The notes beneath the pieces are model-generated. The model was not told where the DNA came from, did not search any database, and worked only from the letters and a program-made list of their open reading frames with translations. A DNA stretch of 7,178 nt, taken from positions 1 through 7,178 of the forward strand of contig PWFY01000006.1 in the NCBI GenBank assembly GCA_003554235.1, read 5' to 3'. This DNA comes from Candidatus Aenigmatarchaeota archaeon (GTDB taxonomy: Archaea; Aenigmatarchaeota; Aenigmatarchaeia; PWEA01). A program made the position numbers and the translations under genes. Of this stretch, positions 5,044 to 7,178 are shown piece by piece; the stretch's first letter is position 1, and every line of letters begins with the position of its first letter.

Positions 5044-5065
5044 GTTTGATGTTATCCCTCCAAAC

Positions 5066-5323
5066 TTATAGATGTATCTGTTTTGGTAGTTCTGTGTCCT
5101 GTGTAGGTACCGTGTTACCTTCAGAGGTACTACTTATGTTGAATATGTCTCCTATTGGATCTTCTTCGTCCGTTACGTTTTCCACATCTTCGCCCGTTTC
5201 TTCTATAGGTCCCGGATTCCATGCTCCAGAGAAGAAGAGAAGCACAGCCAAGAAAACAACTATAGCCATCACGAGAACTATAACTGTCCTTATAGACAAT
5301 GTCAGACCTTTTTTACATCTCAT
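5066..5323 (-). CDS. Pilin-like single-span membrane protein, 85 aa
   Basis: Short protein with a type IV pilin-like N terminus: MRCKKG-LTLSIR, where KKG is a likely class III signal peptidase site, followed by a hydrophobic helix (about 12-32) and an acidic exterior tail of some 50 residues that starts SGAWNPGP and carries N-x-S/T sequons (NVT, NIS). The Glu at +5 of classical pilins is missing; instead a Ser stands four residues after the Gly, as in its neighbours. The frame is open further upstream, but the ATG at 5323 gives the expected six-residue leader and follows a GGGAT ribosome-binding site; a longer start would overlap the upstream gene. It is closest to the frameshifted gene downstream (SIR, hydrophobic core, W-x2-GP), so the two are tandem duplicates. 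Expected on the cell surface or as a filament subunit. Confidence 0.8.
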   Translation of the reverse strand: MRCKKGLTLSIRTVIVLVMAIVVFLAVLLFFSGAWNPGPIEETGEDVENVTDEEDPIGDIFNISSTSEGNTVPTQDTELPKQIHL

Positions 5324-5340
5324 TTTATCATTATCCCATA

Positions 5341-5694
5341 TTAAAAGAATCCCGGACGACAACATCTATCAATCCAGTTTACTTCCTCTAATTTTTCTTC
5401 GGTCTCTTCGTCAATATTTTCGTAGTCGGGCCAAACATTCTCAGGTGAGCATTTATCAAGATCCTCCCAGTCTTGTTCACGGCAGCATCCTTCTTCTCTG
5501 AAATTCGGGCAGGCAGTTGATTCAAGCCTTGTGTCAAATGTTATAGTTCCAATTTCTCCTCCTGCCAGGCCAGCCAGATTACCCGAGAAAAAGAGAAGAA
5601 GGGCGACTATTATCATTGTTGCAACGATTACCAACATACTTCTGGAAGTACCGCGGCTTTCCTCTAAAACATTTGATATCCGAGTTCCTGGCAT
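5341..5694 (-). CDS. Pilin-like protein with six-cysteine exterior domain, 117 aa
   Basis: An N-terminal cytoplasmic part with SRG-TSRS at residues 13-19, a hydrophobic helix (about 20-38, ending LLLFFSG like its neighbour), and a Cys-rich acidic exterior domain. The cysteines follow C-x6-G-C-C-x10-C-x28-C-C, the pattern also found in the next gene upstream, and probably form disulfides outside the cell. The RG-x3-S segment resembles the presumed processing site of the neighbouring proteins, but the leader is longer (14 residues) and contains acidic residues, so processing is less certain. The start ATG at 5694 lies behind GGAGATATA, 12 nt after the previous stop. No named family is recognised; the place in the cluster suggests a minor pilin or surface protein. 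Confidence 0.82.
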   Translation of the reverse strand: MPGTRISNVLEESRGTSRSMLVIVATMIIVALLLFFSGNLAGLAGGEIGTITFDTRLESTACPNFREEGCCREQDWEDLDKCSPENVWPDYENIDEETEEKLEEVNWIDRCCRPGFF

Positions 5695-5706
5695 TATATC
5701 TCCTTT

Positions 5707-5958
5707 TTATTCACAACATACATTGTACGGGCTTTTATCGTGGTCCCAGCCTACGGCACCTTCTTCACATCTCCCGGAATCTGGCTGTTCACAGCAGCCC
5801 CTCCTCACATACTCAACACAGTCTATGCTAAGCTGCTGTTCTTCGGTTCTTTGTGTCCTGTCTATAAAATGGAAGAGTCCTGTAAGCAAGGCCAGTATAA
5901 GTATGACTGCGACGAAAAGATGTATCGACTTTGTTTTTTTACCGGTCTTTATCTTCAT
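5707..5958 (-). CDS. Membrane-anchored six-cysteine protein, about 83 aa
   Basis: A basic N terminus (MKIKTGKKTKS), a hydrophobic helix (about 12-30) and a short exterior domain with C-x6-G-C-C-x7-C-x16-C-C. The first part, C-x6-GCC, has exactly the same spacing as in the next gene downstream, so the two are related Cys-rich surface proteins despite little other identity. The leader lacks a clear KG or RG site, so it may remain a plain N-terminal membrane anchor. Start choice is uncertain: ATG at 5958 is used here, while TTG codons at 5964 and 5967 keep the frame. A TTTAAA element about 26 nt upstream suggests a nearly leaderless mRNA from an internal promoter. The stop is 12 nt before the next gene. 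Function unknown. Confidence 0.78.
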   Translation of the reverse strand: MKIKTGKKTKSIHLFVAVILILALLTGLFHFIDRTQRTEEQQLSIDCVEYVRRGCCEQPDSGRCEEGAVGWDHDKSPYNVCCE

Positions 5959-5983
5959 ACCCAACAAAGGTTTCTCAATCCTT

Positions 5984-5995
5984 TGATTTAAAGTT
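5984..5995 (-). promoter_or_regulatory. Possible internal TATA box in the pilin-like cluster
   Basis: The minus strand reads AACTTTAAATCA, centred near 5990 in the longest gap of the cluster (about 49 nt). A start about 26 nt downstream falls at about 5964, right at the candidate start codons of the six-cysteine gene. It would let the lower genes be expressed separately from the GLUG gene. Confidence 0.4.
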
Positions 5996-6007
5996 TACGG
6001 TTTTTAT

Positions 6008-6178
6008 TTAGACCGACCACATACCTTCGAGGAAGAATGCTCTCACGGTGCTGTAAAGGCCTGATATATTCGTAGCTATCATAATGAGTACAAACACCAC
6101 TATTATACCAAGTATTATAAAATATACCTGTCTCATTTCAACGTTGCCATTTTCCGATAAGGGTAGAGACTGGACCAT
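6008..6178 (-). CDS. 56-aa single-span membrane protein
   Basis: Short protein with a polar N terminus, one long hydrophobic helix (about residues 17-37) that contains no charge, and a tail of about 18 residues ending EGMWSV. There is no obvious pilin signal-peptidase site, so it may be a minor pilin-like piece or a small membrane partner of the neighbouring proteins. The ATG at 6178 is chosen because a GTGAT ribosome-binding site lies just before it and it starts five bases after the stop of the GLUG gene; starting further upstream would overlap that gene by up to 35 nt. A later ATG (MRQVYF) directly before the helix is an alternative. No family recognised. Confidence 0.68.
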   Translation of the reverse strand: MVQSLPLSENGNVEMRQVYFIILGIIVVFVLIMIATNISGLYSTVRAFFLEGMWSV

Positions 6179-6182
6179 CTTA

Positions 6183-7178
6183 TCACATATCCCAGATGTT
6201 TTCATTGCCTTCGTCATCGTTGGGATTTCCTCTGAAGTCCCATGCTTCTTCGAGGCCTGTTGTTCTGATGTCCGTATAGGTCACTATACTCTCCATCTGG
6301 GTTTCTGCCCGCGGTTCCCCTGCTTTATCACCCACCTCCTCTTCCGGGAGTATCCCCGCCGCATCTATATCCCAGAATGAGTTGGATACATCACCGTTGC
6401 TGCATACCAAGCCGCATACATCACCAACCCTCATCCTCACGCCTGAATACGTTTTGTCTATAGTACCACCGTCGTTTTGGTACACAAGCCCTGCTCCCTC
6501 ACCGTCTACGTCCCCTTCGATACTTCCGACTGCGTAGGAGTTTTTTATTGTTCCGTCGTTACTGTACACAAGTCCCGCCGCCTCACCGTCGCCTATTAGT
6601 ATATTAGCCATGGAAAAAGACTTTGTGATAGTCCCACTGTTTTCGTATACCAGTCCTGCACCTTCGTCCGTGTAGATCCTGCCGCTGACCGAGGAGTTTG
6701 TTATACTGCCTTCGTTCGTATCCACAAGCCCTGCTCCGGAATCAGTGATGTTTACATTTCTTAGCCTGATGTTTTTTATCGATCCAGGATTAGTGGAGAA
6801 GAGTGTATCGTTTACATTGAGTATTTCAAATCCCCTTCCGTCCAGGCTTTCAAAATCATCCACCGGGTCGATTGGAGTCCACTGTATTTCGGAACAGTCG
6901 ATGGTCTGGTTCAGGTAGAAGTTTTCTACTCCGTCCAAGGTATCTATGTTGTTTAACTCTCCACAGGAGGACACTATTGACTCTTCACCCGTCGGTTCTC
7001 CTCCGTATTCGCCTGGATTTTTGAACTGGTGTCTTAGAAGTGGGTATTTTGCCATCGTTCTGTGTATCTCATCGGCGGTGTCCTGTGCCATTTCGTAGTA
7101 TTCTTCTCCCATAACTAGTACATCTTCGGCGAATCCTCCTATGATAACTAATATCAGAAGAGCAACTATTATACCTCC
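6183..7178 (-). CDS. Pilin-like surface protein with GLUG beta-helix repeats (5' end outside window)
   Basis: The frame is open to the right edge, so the true start lies beyond 7178. The first visible residues, GGIIVALLILVIIGGF, are a hydrophobic helix directly followed by an acidic, helical stretch (EDVLV...EIHRTM), like the stalk of a type IV pilin or pseudopilin; the ATG at 7112 is therefore not the start. Numbering from that internal Met, a lead-in (50-125) of the type common in GLUG proteins (W-x-PI, DGRGFEI, GSIKNIRL) precedes five repeats of the form G-A-G-L-V-x2-N-x-G-x-I-x-N-S. The end has SFWD, an ETQM stretch and WDF, the standard closing of GLUG modules. Several N-glycosylation sequons and paired cysteines fit an exterior location. 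GLUG domains form solenoids in surface adhesins; binding partner unknown. Confidence 0.88.
   Translation of the reverse strand, partial: GGIIVALLILVIIGGFAEDVLVMGEEYYEMAQDTADEIHRTMAKYPLLRHQFKNPGEYGGEPTGEESIVSSCGELNNIDTLDGVENFYLNQTIDCSEIQWTPIDPVDDFESLDGRGFEILNVNDTLFSTNPGSIKNIRLRNVNITDSGAGLVDTNEGSITNSSVSGRIYTDEGAGLVYENSGTITKSFSMANILIGDGEAAGLVYSNDGTIKNSYAVGSIEGDVDGEGAGLVYQNDGGTIDKTYSGVRMRVGDVCGLVCSNGDVSNSFWDIDAAGILPEEEVGDKAGEPRAETQMESIVTYTDIRTTGLEEAWDFRGNPNDDEGNENIWDM
6354..6737 (-). repeat. Five GLUG-type protein repeats of 21-28 residues
   Basis: Coding repeat inside the surface protein. Repeat starts, counted from the Met at 7112, are GAGLV 126, GAGLV 151, AAGLV 178, GAGLV 206 and CGLV 233. 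Each continues with a polar turn (N-E/S/D-G), a short strand (SIT, TIT, TIK, TID, DV) and a small residue. The last one runs into SFWD, the usual end of such arrays. At the DNA level the copies are diverged, so this is an old array. Confidence 0.85.

Noticed and set aside
5324..5365. Longer N terminus for the 85-aa pilin-like protein
   Set aside because: It would overlap the upstream gene, add an odd 14-residue extension before the short basic leader, and lacks a ribosome-binding site; the ATG at 5323 has one.
4779..5501. Plus-strand open frame of 240 aa, Ser-rich
   Set aside because: It runs antisense to the pilin-like genes; its composition follows from the complementary strand of hydrophobic helices, there is no ribosome-binding site, and the minus-strand frames have conserved motifs and proper starts.
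6084..6380. Plus-strand open frame of 98 aa across the GLUG/56-aa gene junction
   Set aside because: Antisense to two better supported minus-strand genes; no motif or start signal.
7110..7112. ATG at 7112 as the start of the GLUG protein
   Set aside because: The frame stays open upstream to the window edge and encodes a pilin-like hydrophobic helix there, so this Met is internal.

Overview
The window looks like chromosomal DNA from an archaeon. Evidence: an archaeal FEN1 with all seven metal-ligand acids at the Pyrococcus positions, a DUF123/Uri-type GIY-YIG nuclease, an archaeal-type OGG glycosylase, TATA/BoxA-like promoters with short leaders, Shine-Dalgarno sites matching the GGAGGTGATC consensus, and a tRNA interrupted by two bulge-helix-bulge introns. 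Several proteins are acid-rich. I cannot place the lineage further; a DPANN or deep euryarchaeal genome would fit, but that is a guess.

Left part (1-3240), all minus strand. In transcription order: a MazG-like nucleotide pyrophosphohydrolase, a DEDDy RNase H-fold exonuclease and an overlapping GIY-YIG nuclease form one compact operon. Next comes an acidic orphan protein with its own promoter. Then a gamma-carbonic-anhydrase-like hexapeptide protein (its third zinc ligand changed to Asp) is followed 18 nt later by flap endonuclease FEN1.

Middle (3241-4600), plus strand. A 10-bp inverted repeat of TATA-like arms separates the MazG operon from a divergent pair: a 63-aa zinc-ribbon protein overlapping by 8 nt an OGG-type 8-oxoguanine DNA glycosylase. 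Most genes of positions 1-4330 therefore concern DNA repair or nucleotide-pool cleaning. A glycine tRNA (anticodon CCC) follows at 4406-4600, with introns at 37/38 and at the unusual position 59/60, and an encoded CCA end.

Right part (4614-7178), minus strand, converging on the tRNA. This is a tight run of seven genes for small single-membrane-span, type IV pilin-like proteins. The first (cut by the window edge) is a pilin-like stalk with GLUG beta-helix repeats. It is followed by a 56-aa membrane peptide, two proteins sharing a six-cysteine exterior pattern, and three short paralogues sharing a Gly-Pro motif after the membrane helix. One of these three is out of frame with its natural ATG by one nucleotide, and the last (50 aa) is very short. 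Together they look like a set of surface-filament or adhesin subunits; their assembly machinery is not in view.

There is no gene-free stretch longer than about 80 bases, and no transposon or CRISPR array.
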